From Prevotellaceae bacterium (GTDB lineage Bacteria > Bacteroidota > Bacteroidia > Bacteroidales > Bacteroidaceae): 64,000 bases of DNA. Of the stretch, positions 42,628 to 51,888 are shown in pieces (position 1 is the stretch's first letter; the number at the start of each line of letters is the position of its first letter). A model generated the notes under the pieces. That model worked only from the letters and a program-made list of their open reading frames with translations, was not told the DNA's origin and did not search any database. The stretch spans positions 26,165 to 90,164 of the forward strand of contig JAHZGX010000001.1 in assembly GCA_019420585.1 (NCBI GenBank), in the 5' to 3' direction. The translations under genes and the position numbers were made by a program.

Positions 42628-44985
42628 ATGATGAACGAACAGAATAAGAATGCCCAGGAGATCAATCTGAAAGATCTCTTCTTCTACCTCTTGGCACGCT
42701 GGAAGTGGTTCCTGCTCAGCATGGCCTTCTTTGGCGGATTGGCGTGGTTCAAGTATGCACGCACCCCCTTTACCTATTTCCGCCAGGCTACGGTCATCAT
42801 CAAGGATCCTTCCAACAAGACCTCTTCGGCGGGACTGGACCGTTATGACAACTATATAAATAAGGTGAATGTTGCCAACGAGATTCTGCAGTTCCGTTCC
42901 AAGAAACTCATGCGGGAGGTGGTGCGCCGGGTGCATGCCGATGTCAGTTACCGTGCCAAGGACGGCCTGCGCGTGTGTGAACTCTATGCCAAGTCGCCCG
43001 TCACGGTGTCTTTCCGTGATTCCTTGCCGGAGTCGTCCATCTCTTTCCGCCTGACTGTACTCAATGACAAGAAGGTGCTCCTGTCTGACTTCCCCGAGGT
43101 CTTGCAGCAGAAGGACATCACCGTCAAGATGAATGATGTGGTGAAGGTGGCCGGCATGCGCATGGTGGTATCACCCACCACTTACTGCGGCAAGGCATGG
43201 GAGGGACGCGAGATTCAGGTCACCAAGAGCCCCCTCACTGCCATGGCGGCATATTACCTGGCCAATTTCGGCATACGCCAGGAGGAGGACGAGTCCACCA
43301 TACTCACGCTCTCGCTCAAGGACGCATCTCCCTCACGTGCCGAGGACATGCTCAATATGCTCATTACTGTATATAATGAGGATGCCATACGTGACAAGAA
43401 CCAGGTGGCTGTCAATACCGCCGAGTTCATCAACGAGCGCCTCATTATCATCAGCCAGGAACTGGGAGGCGTGGAGACCGAACTGGAATCCTTCAAGCAG
43501 ACCAACCAGGTGATGGACATCAACACGCTGGCCGGGCGTTACATGGGTGAGGCACAGAGTTACAATGCTGATGCCGTGGCTCAGGAAACGCAGCTCAAAC
43601 TGGCGCAGTTCATCAAGGAATACCTGACAGACCCCAGCAAGGAACTTGCCCTCATCCCCTCAGGGACGGGCATCAGCGATGCGTCCATCGAGGGGCAGAT
43701 CAACCAGTACAACTCTTTGAAGCTGAAGCGTGACAAACTCATTGAGGACAGCAGCGAGAGCAACCCTGTGGTGGAGGAACTGAACAACTCCATCCATGCC
43801 TTGAGGCAGAACATCATCAGGGCTGTGGACAACATGATTGTGGGCATCAACATGAAGCGCAACGACGCACGCAGCCATCAGGCACAGGCACAGGCGCGCT
43901 TCACGGCCGTGCCCGCCAAGGAACGTGAGATGATTTCCATTGAGAGACAGCAGAAAATCAAGGAGTCGCTCTACATGTTCCTGCTCAACCGCCGTGAGGA
44001 GAATGCCATCACACAGGCCATGGCAGACAACAACGCGCGGGTCATCGATGGTGCCGATGGCAGCAATGCCCCCATTGCTCCTGTGGGCTCGCGCATCGTG
44101 CTGCTGGGACTGCTGGTGGGCTTTGCGCTCCCTGCCGTGCTGCTGCTCGTGCGCTTGTTCATGGACACGTACATCCACAGCAGGCGTGACTTGAAGGGAC
44201 GTGTGAGCCTGCCGTTCCTGGCGGAGATACCTTTTGACCGCGAACCTGGCCGCAAGGGAAGCAAGGGTGTGGGCAGAAGCGTGACTCCCGATGGCACGGA
44301 CATGATTTCGGAGTCGTTTCGCATCCTGCGCACCAACATGGCCTTTATGAACCGCAAGGGACATTCGGCTCAAGTTATTACCTTCACCTCTTTCAATGAG
44401 GGTGCGGGCAAGACCTTCACCTCACGTAATCTGGCTCTCACGTTGCTGTATGCCAAGAAGCGTGTCCTCTTGTTGGACATGGACATACGCAAGGGAACGC
44501 TCAGCCAGCATTTCCCACACCAGAAGATAGGTCTCACCAATTATTTGGCTGATGAAAGTATATGTGCAGATGACATCATACACCATGTTCCTGACATGGA
44601 GGGGTTAGACTTCATCTCATCAGGAAGTGTGCCGCCCAATCCTGCAGAGTTGCTCATGGACGAGCGCCTCGACAAACTGGTGGAGGAGTTGCGTACACGC
44701 TATGACTACATCATTGCCGACAGCGTGCCTGTGGGTATCATTGCCGATGCCACAATTGCCAACCGCATTGCCGACATCACCATCTTCGTTGTGCGTGCAG
44801 GTAAATTGGATCGCCGTCAGTTGCCCGACATCGAGGCTCTGTATCAGGAGAAGCGCCTGCGTAACATGACTCTGGTGCTCAATGGCGTGGATGCCACGCA
44901 CCAGGGCTATGGTTATGGCTATGGCTATGGGTACGGCTACGGCTATGGCTATGGTTACGGGAAACATCACAAAAAGAAAAAATGA
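42628..44985 (+). CDS. Polysaccharide co-polymerase tyrosine autokinase (Wzc-like, BY-kinase)
   Basis: A 785-aa inner membrane protein. The ATG at 42628 gives MMNEQNKNAQEINLKDLFFY; a longer frame upstream overlaps wza and is unlikely. Wzz domain with two membrane helices (about 25-45 and about 490-512), periplasmic coiled coil between, then a cytoplasmic BY-kinase: Walker A NEGAGKTFTS (about 590), Walker A' VLLLDMDIRKG (about 612), and the VPVGIIADA segment. The tail is nine Gly-Tyr repeats followed by KHHKKKK (44905-44961 encode the repeats), the autophosphorylated Tyr cluster. The stop is 4 nt before the 197-bp inverted repeat. Confidence 0.94.
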   Translation: MMNEQNKNAQEINLKDLFFYLLARWKWFLLSMAFFGGLAWFKYARTPFTYFRQATVIIKDPSNKTSSAGLDRYDNYINKVNVANEILQFRSKKLMREVVRRVHADVSYRAKDGLRVCELYAKSPVTVSFRDSLPESSISFRLTVLNDKKVLLSDFPEVLQQKDITVKMNDVVKVAGMRMVVSPTTYCGKAWEGREIQVTKSPLTAMAAYYLANFGIRQEEDESTILTLSLKDASPSRAEDMLNMLITVYNEDAIRDKNQVAVNTAEFINERLIIISQELGGVETELESFKQTNQVMDINTLAGRYMGEAQSYNADAVAQETQLKLAQFIKEYLTDPSKELALIPSGTGISDASIEGQINQYNSLKLKRDKLIEDSSESNPVVEELNNSIHALRQNIIRAVDNMIVGINMKRNDARSHQAQAQARFTAVPAKEREMISIERQQKIKESLYMFLLNRREENAITQAMADNNARVIDGADGSNAPIAPVGSRIVLLGLLVGFALPAVLLLVRLFMDTYIHSRRDLKGRVSLPFLAEIPFDREPGRKGSKGVGRSVTPDGTDMISESFRILRTNMAFMNRKGHSAQVITFTSFNEGAGKTFTSRNLALTLLYAKKRVLLLDMDIRKGTLSQHFPHQKIGLTNYLADESICADDIIHHVPDMEGLDFISSGSVPPNPAELLMDERLDKLVEELRTRYDYIIADSVPVGIIADATIANRIADITIFVVRAGKLDRRQLPDIEALYQEKRLRNMTLVLNGVDATHQGYGYGYGYGYGYGYGYGYGKHHKKKK

Positions 44986-44989
44986 CCCC

Positions 44990-45186
44990 TTTCACATTAA
45001 GGCGTTTATGTTTAATCCCGGATGCGCGGGAGAGGGGCCGAAGGACAGGGAAAACAGGATAAAAAATAATGCTAACCAATTAACTCAGGAAAGGTTATGA
45101 ACAGACAAGGAGAGAGAAGGAAGGACTACGGGTCTCCCCGCACCAGGATGGTGCAGGTGGAGACGGAAGGGAACCTGTGCGGGTCA
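44990..45186. repeat. 197-bp inverted repeat, left copy (IR-L)
   Basis: Identical base for base, in reverse complement, to 57665-57861. It begins 4 nt after the wzc stop codon, covers a 107-bp non-coding leader and then the first 30 codons of a small gene, ending exactly at a codon boundary. No close TANNTTTG box is found inside. The two copies bracket 12,478 bp. Confidence 0.97.
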
Positions 45187-45291
45187 GTCAAAATGGAGGC
45201 GGATTCGCCTCATGGTATAAGCACAACAACACAAGATGTGAATACCGATTTCACCAATGAGAATAATTTCAAGGATGGTACATGGGATTAG
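45097..45291 (+). CDS. Small paired protein A (shared 30-aa N-terminus)
   Basis: A 64-aa protein. Residues 1-30 (starting MNRQGERRKDYGSPRTRM and ending NLCGS) are identical to small protein B because they lie inside the inverted repeat. Residues 31-64 are unique, acidic and Thr/Asn-rich, ending DGTWD. Small Bacteroidota proteins with a P-R-x-x-x-V-x-x-E-G-x-L-C-x-S pattern commonly precede fimbrillin-like lipoprotein genes. Their role is unknown. The constant head with variable tail also resembles peptide precursors with leader and core. The gene precedes lipoprotein A by 22 bp. Confidence 0.7.
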   Translation: MNRQGERRKDYGSPRTRMVQVETEGNLCGSVKMEADSPHGISTTTQDVNTDFTNENNFKDGTWD

Positions 45292-45313
45292 TAATCAACT
45301 AAACAATTTCGAC

Positions 45314-47812
45314 ATGAAAAAGAGTTTATTTATAGTTGGCATGACTGTAGCGTTTTTTTGCATGCAGTCATGCTCTGACGATGACCTCGAAAAAGGTAGA
45401 CCACTGGAACCCGGTGCCGAAATCATATTCGGTGCTAAACTTGATTCTAAGACGGGAACACGTACACACTATGGTCCAGAAACCGATGATGACAATGCCG
45501 TTCAATGGAACATTTATTGGAACTATTCAGACAATATTGACAATCTAGATCAAATCTTCATCTATTCTCCTCAGGGTTGCACCGGCCGGAATCAGGCCAA
45601 ATACACCGTACATCCCACTGAGGCAAATCAGAGCACAGCCGCCACCATTACTAAAATCGGTGATTTCGGTGTTCAGGCTGGCAGTTCTGAAGGAACATAT
45701 GATTTTTACGGTCTCTATCCGGCTTCTGCGGTGAAGGGGCAGGCCGTCAACGATGTTATCCATGGCTATATCCCCAATCTGCAGTCGGTAAGCTTTGCCG
45801 GAACAATAGCCGATGCCTCGGCTACGATGCCGGAGAAACCTGAAGATGGAGAGGACAATAGCCATAAATATCTTACAAAGCCCGACATGAACTATTGTCT
45901 TATGACGGCATCCAATACTGGAGTTGCCCTTTCGGCAGATAAGCCGGTGCAACTTCAATTCAAACCTTTCTCATCGGTTCTTGACATAACAATAAATGGT
46001 CCCAAACTACTCAATACCCCTCCCACATGTCTTGTGACATCGGTAATGGTGATTGCAGATGCTCCTATTGCCGGTGATTTCTCGTATGATTTTAAGGCAG
46101 GCGTTTTCACACCTGGAGACACTCAAAAAGACACTATAGAAATATCAACACTGTCACTTGACCAGGAGGGCAATCTTGTCGGTATTCCTATGGCTAACGG
46201 AAACACCCTCCGTCTTCAGGCTTTCCTGCTGCCTAATCCTGACGTAACAGATATTCAAGTCAAGGTATTTACTTCGGATGCACAAATGTTTACAAAGAAA
46301 CTGAAAGTTAAAGACGGTGCAGACAACGTGATTTTCAAACCAAGTCAAATCCATAAGGTTGTGCTTCCGCTACTGGATTTAGATGAAGCTGAGTTTGATT
46401 ATAGTCACTGGCTTGCACAACTTGATCCCCGCATCTATCTCTCTGAAGTTTCGCTTCCCGGTTCCACAAGTTCATTCTCATGGAAAGAGGGTGCCGCAAA
46501 CCCTATGCAAACTCTTGAGACACGAGCACAGTTTGAGGCTGGCATCCGTGTATTCCGCGGTCATATCTGGTTGTACGACATGGAATCAGACATAGACCAC
46601 CAGTCACCAGCATTCGGTATTAATGTCAATGGTACAACTTATGTTCGCCCAATGGCTGAAGTAATCAGAATCCTTTATAAGGAGATGCAGACACATCATC
46701 CTGATGAATTCTGTGTGCTGATGATTGCTGACTATAAGCAGGACAATAAAAATGATATACCTGTAAGCAATGGAAATAGTCCATGGAACAAAGACAATGG
46801 CGTGACTTTTTATCAGCGGTTCAAAGTCATCATGGAGAGAATGGTTGAACTTGGATACGTACCCGACCACATCGATGCAAATACGACAATTGGTGATGTA
46901 AAAGGCAAGGTTATTGTCAAGTTGCAGTTGAATGGTGATGGCCAACAGGCTGACGCAGCCACGGGCAAGGTTAGTGGTGATGCAATAGGTTCTGATAATG
47001 TCAATAACTTGTTGGCTAAAATCCAAGGTTGGAACAATGTGGATGGAGGTAGGGCTCTGATGAACTGGTGGACTGCAAGAAACGGAGAGGCCTTGTTCTA
47101 TGCTCCAATGACTTTTGGCAAGGTTGGCTCGTTTGAATACACTGAATTTTCTGGTTTGCCCAGTTATGGAAAAGGTACTATTACACTAGGAGAAGAAGGT
47201 CTTGCCCGCACGGCTGCTGAACTCATAAATACCAACGCAAATGTTTCTGCGGCATATTGGCGCACTAATTGTTCAGTTACGACTAGCCCTGGAACCGGTG
47301 AATTGGATAATGTATCAAATATGTGGTATATATATGGTGCTCAGGCAAACCCGAGTAGTGACTCCCAATGGACAAATGCACAAAACCTGGTAGGCCAAGC
47401 CAAAAACGCAATAATTGCCACTTATAACGCTGACTCTCATAATAAATTCTATATGACGTATCTTGGTGGTGCTGGGATAGGTTATAATGTCTTGGGTAAT
47501 AAGAATTTTGAGTTAACTAGTACTGATGCCGTTACTACTCTTGTAGATCTATGGAATAAAAAGCTGACGGAATTCAACACAAATGGGTACAAACCTTACG
47601 GATGGGTGCTTTTCAATAATATACCTGATGCCAATAAACCCTATGATGAACTAAGTGCCACGGAAAAGTTGGTTCGCGATGGCATAAAAACGGTGATATC
47701 GCGCAACAACGATGTCAATTATAAGCTCAAACGCAAACTTGATATCACCCCAGTGAAGGCAAGACCTTCGGGTGACACCAAGGGCACTGCCAACGGCGGA
47801 TCCGCATTCTGA
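45314..47812 (+). CDS. Surface lipoprotein A: fimbrillin-like plus PI-PLC-like domain
   Basis: An 832-aa lipoprotein; the ATG at 45314 gives a signal ending in the lipobox MQSC. Residues about 20-365 resemble the fimbrillin/Mfa-like fold (TRTHYG start motif, YDFYGLYPAS, LDITINGPKLL). From about 370 (DPRIYLSEVSLPGSTSSF, then AGIRVFRGHIW) it resembles the phosphatidylinositol-phospholipase C X-domain barrel. The usual catalytic His after IPGT is missing, so it may bind rather than cleave. It is paralogous to lipoprotein B at 54779. The two are in mirror orientation with low overall identity, which suggests old duplication and diversification. It lies in the left arm of the invertible block, after wzc. 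Confidence 0.75.
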   Translation: MKKSLFIVGMTVAFFCMQSCSDDDLEKGRPLEPGAEIIFGAKLDSKTGTRTHYGPETDDDNAVQWNIYWNYSDNIDNLDQIFIYSPQGCTGRNQAKYTVHPTEANQSTAATITKIGDFGVQAGSSEGTYDFYGLYPASAVKGQAVNDVIHGYIPNLQSVSFAGTIADASATMPEKPEDGEDNSHKYLTKPDMNYCLMTASNTGVALSADKPVQLQFKPFSSVLDITINGPKLLNTPPTCLVTSVMVIADAPIAGDFSYDFKAGVFTPGDTQKDTIEISTLSLDQEGNLVGIPMANGNTLRLQAFLLPNPDVTDIQVKVFTSDAQMFTKKLKVKDGADNVIFKPSQIHKVVLPLLDLDEAEFDYSHWLAQLDPRIYLSEVSLPGSTSSFSWKEGAANPMQTLETRAQFEAGIRVFRGHIWLYDMESDIDHQSPAFGINVNGTTYVRPMAEVIRILYKEMQTHHPDEFCVLMIADYKQDNKNDIPVSNGNSPWNKDNGVTFYQRFKVIMERMVELGYVPDHIDANTTIGDVKGKVIVKLQLNGDGQQADAATGKVSGDAIGSDNVNNLLAKIQGWNNVDGGRALMNWWTARNGEALFYAPMTFGKVGSFEYTEFSGLPSYGKGTITLGEEGLARTAAELINTNANVSAAYWRTNCSVTTSPGTGELDNVSNMWYIYGAQANPSSDSQWTNAQNLVGQAKNAIIATYNADSHNKFYMTYLGGAGIGYNVLGNKNFELTSTDAVTTLVDLWNKKLTEFNTNGYKPYGWVLFNNIPDANKPYDELSATEKLVRDGIKTVISRNNDVNYKLKRKLDITPVKARPSGDTKGTANGGSAF

Positions 47813-47816
47813 AATC

Positions 47817-47874
47817 TCGGATCGGGAGGAAAGGACATTCTCACCCTTTCTCCCGGTCCGATTTATTATTTTAT
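47817..47874 (+). terminator. Terminator after lipoprotein A
   Basis: An 18-nt arm (47817-47834, TCGGATCGGGAGGAAAGG) pairs imperfectly with 47844-47861, followed by TTTATTATTTTAT. It separates lipoprotein A from the fimbrillin-GH27 gene. Confidence 0.75.
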
Positions 47875-47941
47875 CTAACGGGGCTCCCGCCCAGCGCATC
47901 CTCGCCAACTGACCAAAAAGGAAACTAGAAAGCAAAAATAA

Positions 47942-50494
47942 ATGAAAAGAGGAACAACTACGAAAACAGCAATTATACTTACCATGGCGGCAATCCTGTC
48001 CGCCTGCAACGCCGACGGCATCGGAGACTTCACGTCGGCAAGAAGACACAACACCGTAATAGAGGGCTATTGCCCGGCACCGGCATCCGAAGACCCGGAG
48101 ACACGCACGGCCGTGGATCCCACGGAGTACACATCCGGGGAGATTGGCATCAACTGGCTGCCAACCGACGAGATAGGCGTGTATGGCACCAAAACGGCCA
48201 ATGCCCGCTTCACCAACCAGAGCGAACAGGAGATTGACAAGACCTCCTTCGCGGGCAGCCTGCAGGACGGCGAGGCTCCCCTATATGTCTACTATCCCTA
48301 CACGGCCACGGCAGGCACTGACCCCACGGCCGTCAAGGGCAACCTCCCGCTGACCCAGCACTATTCCACCGCCACCCGCGAACTGGAGGGCGACTGGAAG
48401 GTGGGCACGCCCCAGGCAGGCTCCACGCAGAAGTTCACCTTCGGGCACATCTTCGCCTTCCTGAAGTTCGACATCAACGCAGGCGGCACCGACGTGGCAG
48501 GCGAGAGACTGCTGAGCGTGTCGCTCACCATCCCCGGCAGCCAACTCGGCGGGGACTTCACCTGCGACCTCACCACCCGCGCCACCACCTTCACGCCGGC
48601 AAGCGATGCCTCCTGCGTGACAATGGAATGGACAGACCAGCCCGAACTGACCGCCTCCACCTTCAACGGCTACATGAACGTGGCTCCCGTGACCGGCATT
48701 GCAGGAAAGGAGGCCACGGTGCAGATAAAGACCAACCTGCACATCGTCACCTTCACCGAGACGATGAAGGCCGATGCCTTCAGGCCCAACACCTATTACA
48801 CCGTGCCCCTCACCCTGTCACGCTTCAAGGACAGGTGGACAGTGGAGGACAATCCTGACGCCAAGGAGGAGAATGCCGAGTGGGTGCCTGGCCTCCAGAG
48901 CCGCCTGGCCTGCGCCAACACCGTCTTTGCCATTGAGGGGCAACCCTTCATGCACAAGATACGCGTGCCGCAGAGCACCTCGCAGACAGCCCATGCAGTA
49001 GTGCCAGTCAAGACCGGCGTGAAGCATGCCTACAACCTGCCCGAAGGCCTGACTTGGAACAGTGAGCGCTGCCTCGTTCAGGGTACGGCACCCGCGGCCG
49101 GTGACTATGTCTACTCGGTGGAGTTCGAGATAGGAGGCATGACCTACAAGGAGGGCATCAACCTCCACGTGGCTGCCAAGGCCTCCGACCTCCTGTCGCC
49201 CACTCCCATGATGGGCTGGCAGACCTGGAATGTGCTGAAAGACCAAATCAGTTATGACATCCTTGCCAAACAACTTGCAGGAATGAAAGACAAGGGGCTC
49301 ATTGATGCCGGCTACACATATTTCGGCGTGGACGACTGCTGGCAGGTGAAAAGTGAGAATGACAACGGCCATCAGATTCCCGATGCAAGCAAGTTCCCCT
49401 CGGAGAACGGCATCAACGGCATGGCACGCATGGCGAACCTGATTCACGACTACGGTCTGAAAGCCGGCATCTACACCGACTGCGGAACCAAGACCTGCGA
49501 GAAGTATTTCGCATCCTACGGCTACGAGGAACTCCATGCCCAGGACTATAAGGACTGGGGCTACGACTTCGTGAAGGAGGACTGGTATTACGATCTCGAC
49601 ATGGCTCCCACGGGTGCGAACTCATCGACCTTCGTTGATGGATACAGCGGACTCAATACAGAGTGGAACTCCCGGAACAAGGCTCATGAACTCTACAGCA
49701 AGATGGGCAAGGCACTTGCAAGCCGCGGCCTGTTACTGTACATGTGCGAATGGGGTATCCACGACCCTTGGAAGTGGGGGGCAGAGACCGGCTCAACCTG
49801 CTGGCGCATGACCTATGACCACCGCGATGGCTGGTGGGGTAATTTTGGCAACTACTCGGTATTCAATAGCAAGAAAAACTCAAATGATGAGAACGCCAAC
49901 GGCGTGGGGCTGCACAACACCATCGTGCTGATGCGCAACCTCTGGCCTTACGTGGGCATCAACCGCTACAATGATGCCGATATGATTTGCGTAGGCATAC
50001 GCGGCAGCGGCAAGTCGTCAAGCGACTGCGTCTACAACCAGTCTGGCGGTCTCACCTCGGATGAAGCCGAGACATCGTTTGCCATGTGGTGCATGTGGAG
50101 TTCTCCCATACTGCTGGGCTTCGACATGACCAAGGACATGAGTTCGACCAACCTGGCGCATGACCTGGCTCTTGTCAAGAACGCAGAACTGATAGCCATC
50201 AACCAGGACCCCTTGGGGCAGGGTGCCGAGTATATCAAGAGTGTCAACGGAATCGACTACTATCAGAAGGACCTTGCCAACGGTGACGTGGCCATCGCCG
50301 CCGTCAACCTCAGCGACAATTCAGCCGACTGCACCATTTCCCTCTCTGACTACGAGGCTCTCGACAAGGCTGCATCCTATTCGGCAAGAGACCTCCTCGG
50401 ACTGAAAGACGCGGGAACCCTCTCCGCCTCGGAACCGCTGACTGCTACGATTGCGAAGCACGGCACCTTCATCGTAAGGCTGACAAGGAAGTAA
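47942..50494 (+). CDS. Fimbrillin-like lipoprotein fused to GH27 alpha-galactosidase
   Basis: An 850-aa lipoprotein-like protein (signal ending LSACN). Residues about 30-300 are fimbrillin-like (ETRTAVDPTEY, INWLPTDEIGVYG, FTFGHIFAFLKFDI). A linker and an Ig-like/NPCBM-like stretch follow (about 320-410). From about 418 it is a GH27 enzyme: SPTPMMGWQTWN, FGVDDCW, KAGIYTDCG. The expected nucleophile is D547 in VKEDW, the acid/base is D626 in RMTYD, and NDADMICVG and INQDPLGQG match the family. It ends with the C-terminal beta domain. The enzyme would release alpha-galactose or N-acetylgalactosamine at the cell surface. A GH27 domain on a fimbrillin-like head is unusual. Confidence 0.85.
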   Translation: MKRGTTTKTAIILTMAAILSACNADGIGDFTSARRHNTVIEGYCPAPASEDPETRTAVDPTEYTSGEIGINWLPTDEIGVYGTKTANARFTNQSEQEIDKTSFAGSLQDGEAPLYVYYPYTATAGTDPTAVKGNLPLTQHYSTATRELEGDWKVGTPQAGSTQKFTFGHIFAFLKFDINAGGTDVAGERLLSVSLTIPGSQLGGDFTCDLTTRATTFTPASDASCVTMEWTDQPELTASTFNGYMNVAPVTGIAGKEATVQIKTNLHIVTFTETMKADAFRPNTYYTVPLTLSRFKDRWTVEDNPDAKEENAEWVPGLQSRLACANTVFAIEGQPFMHKIRVPQSTSQTAHAVVPVKTGVKHAYNLPEGLTWNSERCLVQGTAPAAGDYVYSVEFEIGGMTYKEGINLHVAAKASDLLSPTPMMGWQTWNVLKDQISYDILAKQLAGMKDKGLIDAGYTYFGVDDCWQVKSENDNGHQIPDASKFPSENGINGMARMANLIHDYGLKAGIYTDCGTKTCEKYFASYGYEELHAQDYKDWGYDFVKEDWYYDLDMAPTGANSSTFVDGYSGLNTEWNSRNKAHELYSKMGKALASRGLLLYMCEWGIHDPWKWGAETGSTCWRMTYDHRDGWWGNFGNYSVFNSKKNSNDENANGVGLHNTIVLMRNLWPYVGINRYNDADMICVGIRGSGKSSSDCVYNQSGGLTSDEAETSFAMWCMWSSPILLGFDMTKDMSSTNLAHDLALVKNAELIAINQDPLGQGAEYIKSVNGIDYYQKDLANGDVAIAAVNLSDNSADCTISLSDYEALDKAASYSARDLLGLKDAGTLSASEPLTATIAKHGTFIVRLTRK

Positions 50495-50570
50495 GCCATC
50501 CCTTCCAAACAAGGAAGGACAGCAGAAAAAAGGGAAACGGCAGCCTGTCCTGCCGAGTTTCCCCTTCACT

Positions 50571-50610
50571 AGGAGGGCGTGTCAAAATGCACATTTTGAC
50601 ACGCCCTCCT
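50571..50610. terminator. Perfect 19-bp palindrome after the GH27 gene
   Basis: AGGAGGGCGTGTCAAAATG (50571-50589), two loop bases, then its exact complement (50592-50610). A weaker hairpin lies just before it (50530-50566). The tail is only moderately T-rich, so it may be a bidirectional terminator or an intergenic palindrome family. The gap 50495-50936 holds these hairpins, an A/T-rich element and the promoter box for the next gene. Confidence 0.7.
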
Positions 50611-50638
50611 TAATTTCACACTCTTCTCAGAAATACCC

Positions 50639-50687
50639 CAATTGGAAAAAATTTTTTTTCTAGTTGGATTTTTATTTTTTTCCAATT
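50639..50687. repeat. A/T-rich hairpin element, form 2
   Basis: CCAATTGG (50639-50646), an A run and a T run, TAGTTGGA, then a T run and CCAATTGG again (50680-50687). It has the same layout as 40366-40420 but different arm bases. Confidence 0.55.
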
Positions 50688-50885
50688 GGAGAAATTTTGC
50701 AAGGTCTTTTCAAATCAAGACAAAAGATAATACGCTGGCCCAAGGGCGATATCCGGATGAACCTTCGCATCTCGCCTGACTTCGCCAGGACAGCCATGTG
50801 TGGGAATGTGGGGGAAGAGAGACGGTTTCCTCTGACAGACAAAAGTTATCCTTCATAAAGGAATGGTGTTCGCCAATAATTTAGT

Positions 50886-50893
50886 TACCTTTG
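50886..50893 (+). promoter_or_regulatory. -7 box for the HTH gene
   Basis: TACCTTTG fits TANNTTTG, 43 bp before the ATG at 50937. No good -33 partner is seen. Confidence 0.4.
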
Positions 50894-50936
50894 TACCGAA
50901 CAACATATTGTTTGTTCATATATAATCTGCAGCAAT

Positions 50937-51254
50937 ATGAATAATATGATAGCATTTAACATCTCTTCTCCCAATGAGGTTGCCCTGCAGATAGCAGCGA
51001 GGGTAAGGGCAAGAAGGCTGGAACTGGACTTGACCCAAGAGGGACTGGCAGCAAGGGCCGGGGTCAAGTTTGCCACCTACCGCAGGTTTGAACAGACCGG
51101 CGAGATTTCATTGAGGGGATTGCTCCAAATCGGGTTTGCCCTGGATGCACTTCCCGGGTTCGATGCCCTTTTCGCACAGAAGCAGTATCAGTCCATTGAC
51201 GATGTGCTGAACGAGCAAAACGTCACCCGCAAGAGAGGAAAGAAGAATATATAA
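50937..51254 (+). CDS. XRE-type HTH protein, HipB-like antitoxin
   Basis: A 105-aa DNA-binding protein. The helix-turn-helix covers residues about 18-70 (VRARRLELDLTQEGLAARAG, KFATYRRFEQTGEISL, LLQIGFALDALPGF). Size and position just before a HipA-like fragment indicate a HipB-type antitoxin and autorepressor. The partner kinase gene is broken, so this may be an orphan regulator. It lies at the centre of the invertible block. Confidence 0.85.
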   Translation: MNNMIAFNISSPNEVALQIAARVRARRLELDLTQEGLAARAGVKFATYRRFEQTGEISLRGLLQIGFALDALPGFDALFAQKQYQSIDDVLNEQNVTRKRGKKNI

Positions 51255-51308
51255 GGTTAAGGCTTCTGCCGGGCAGACGTTGCCGGCCTTGCAGAGGCAA
51301 ATAAATGT

Positions 51309-51888
51309 ATGGAAGATCAGATGAGCGGCATAAGGCAGATTGAGGTTACCTATGACAGCAGGCAGGTGGGGCGGCTGGCCTTGACCAGAGAGGGAATGCG
51401 GGATTGAGATGCCAGAGACGCGGCTGTTCGAGAACAAGTATTTCGGTGTCCGGCGTTTTGACCGCTCGGCAAACGGGAAATTGCATGTGGTAAGTGTTGC
51501 CGGACTTATCGGGGCAGACTATCGCCTGCCAAGTATTGACTACGGCCACATCTTCCGGGTGTGTGCAATGTTGACACACAGCGTTGCGGAAATGTGGAAG
51601 GTCTGTCGCCTGATGGCATTCAACTGTCTGATTGGAAACAAAGACGACCATGCCAAGAACTTTGCCTTTATCCATCATGACGGGGACTGGCATTTCGCGC
51701 CGGCATACGACCTGTTGCCAAGCGACGGAATAAACGGATTCCGCACGACATCAGTCAATGACAGCATCGAGCCAACGAGAAAAGACATCATTGCCGTGGC
51801 GGTCAATGCCGGGCTGAACAGGAAGGAGGCAACTGAGGTTCTTGATGGGATGCAGGAAACCATAGAAAAAGCAGGACCTTTATTGTAA
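51309..51888 (+). pseudogene. hipA-like toxin kinase, internally deleted
   Basis: A 5' fragment (51309-51407) encodes RQIEVTYDSRQVGRLALTRE, matching the HipA N-terminus, then stops. From ATG 51409, in another frame, 159 residues match the HipA C-terminal half: LFENKYFGVRRFDRS, the catalytic region LIGNKDDHAKNFAF and APAYDLLPSDG. The middle of roughly 180 residues, including the usual ATP-binding part, is missing compared with HipA proteins of about 370-440 residues. Thus the toxin is probably inactive, though the C-terminal frame may still be translated. Confidence 0.82.
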
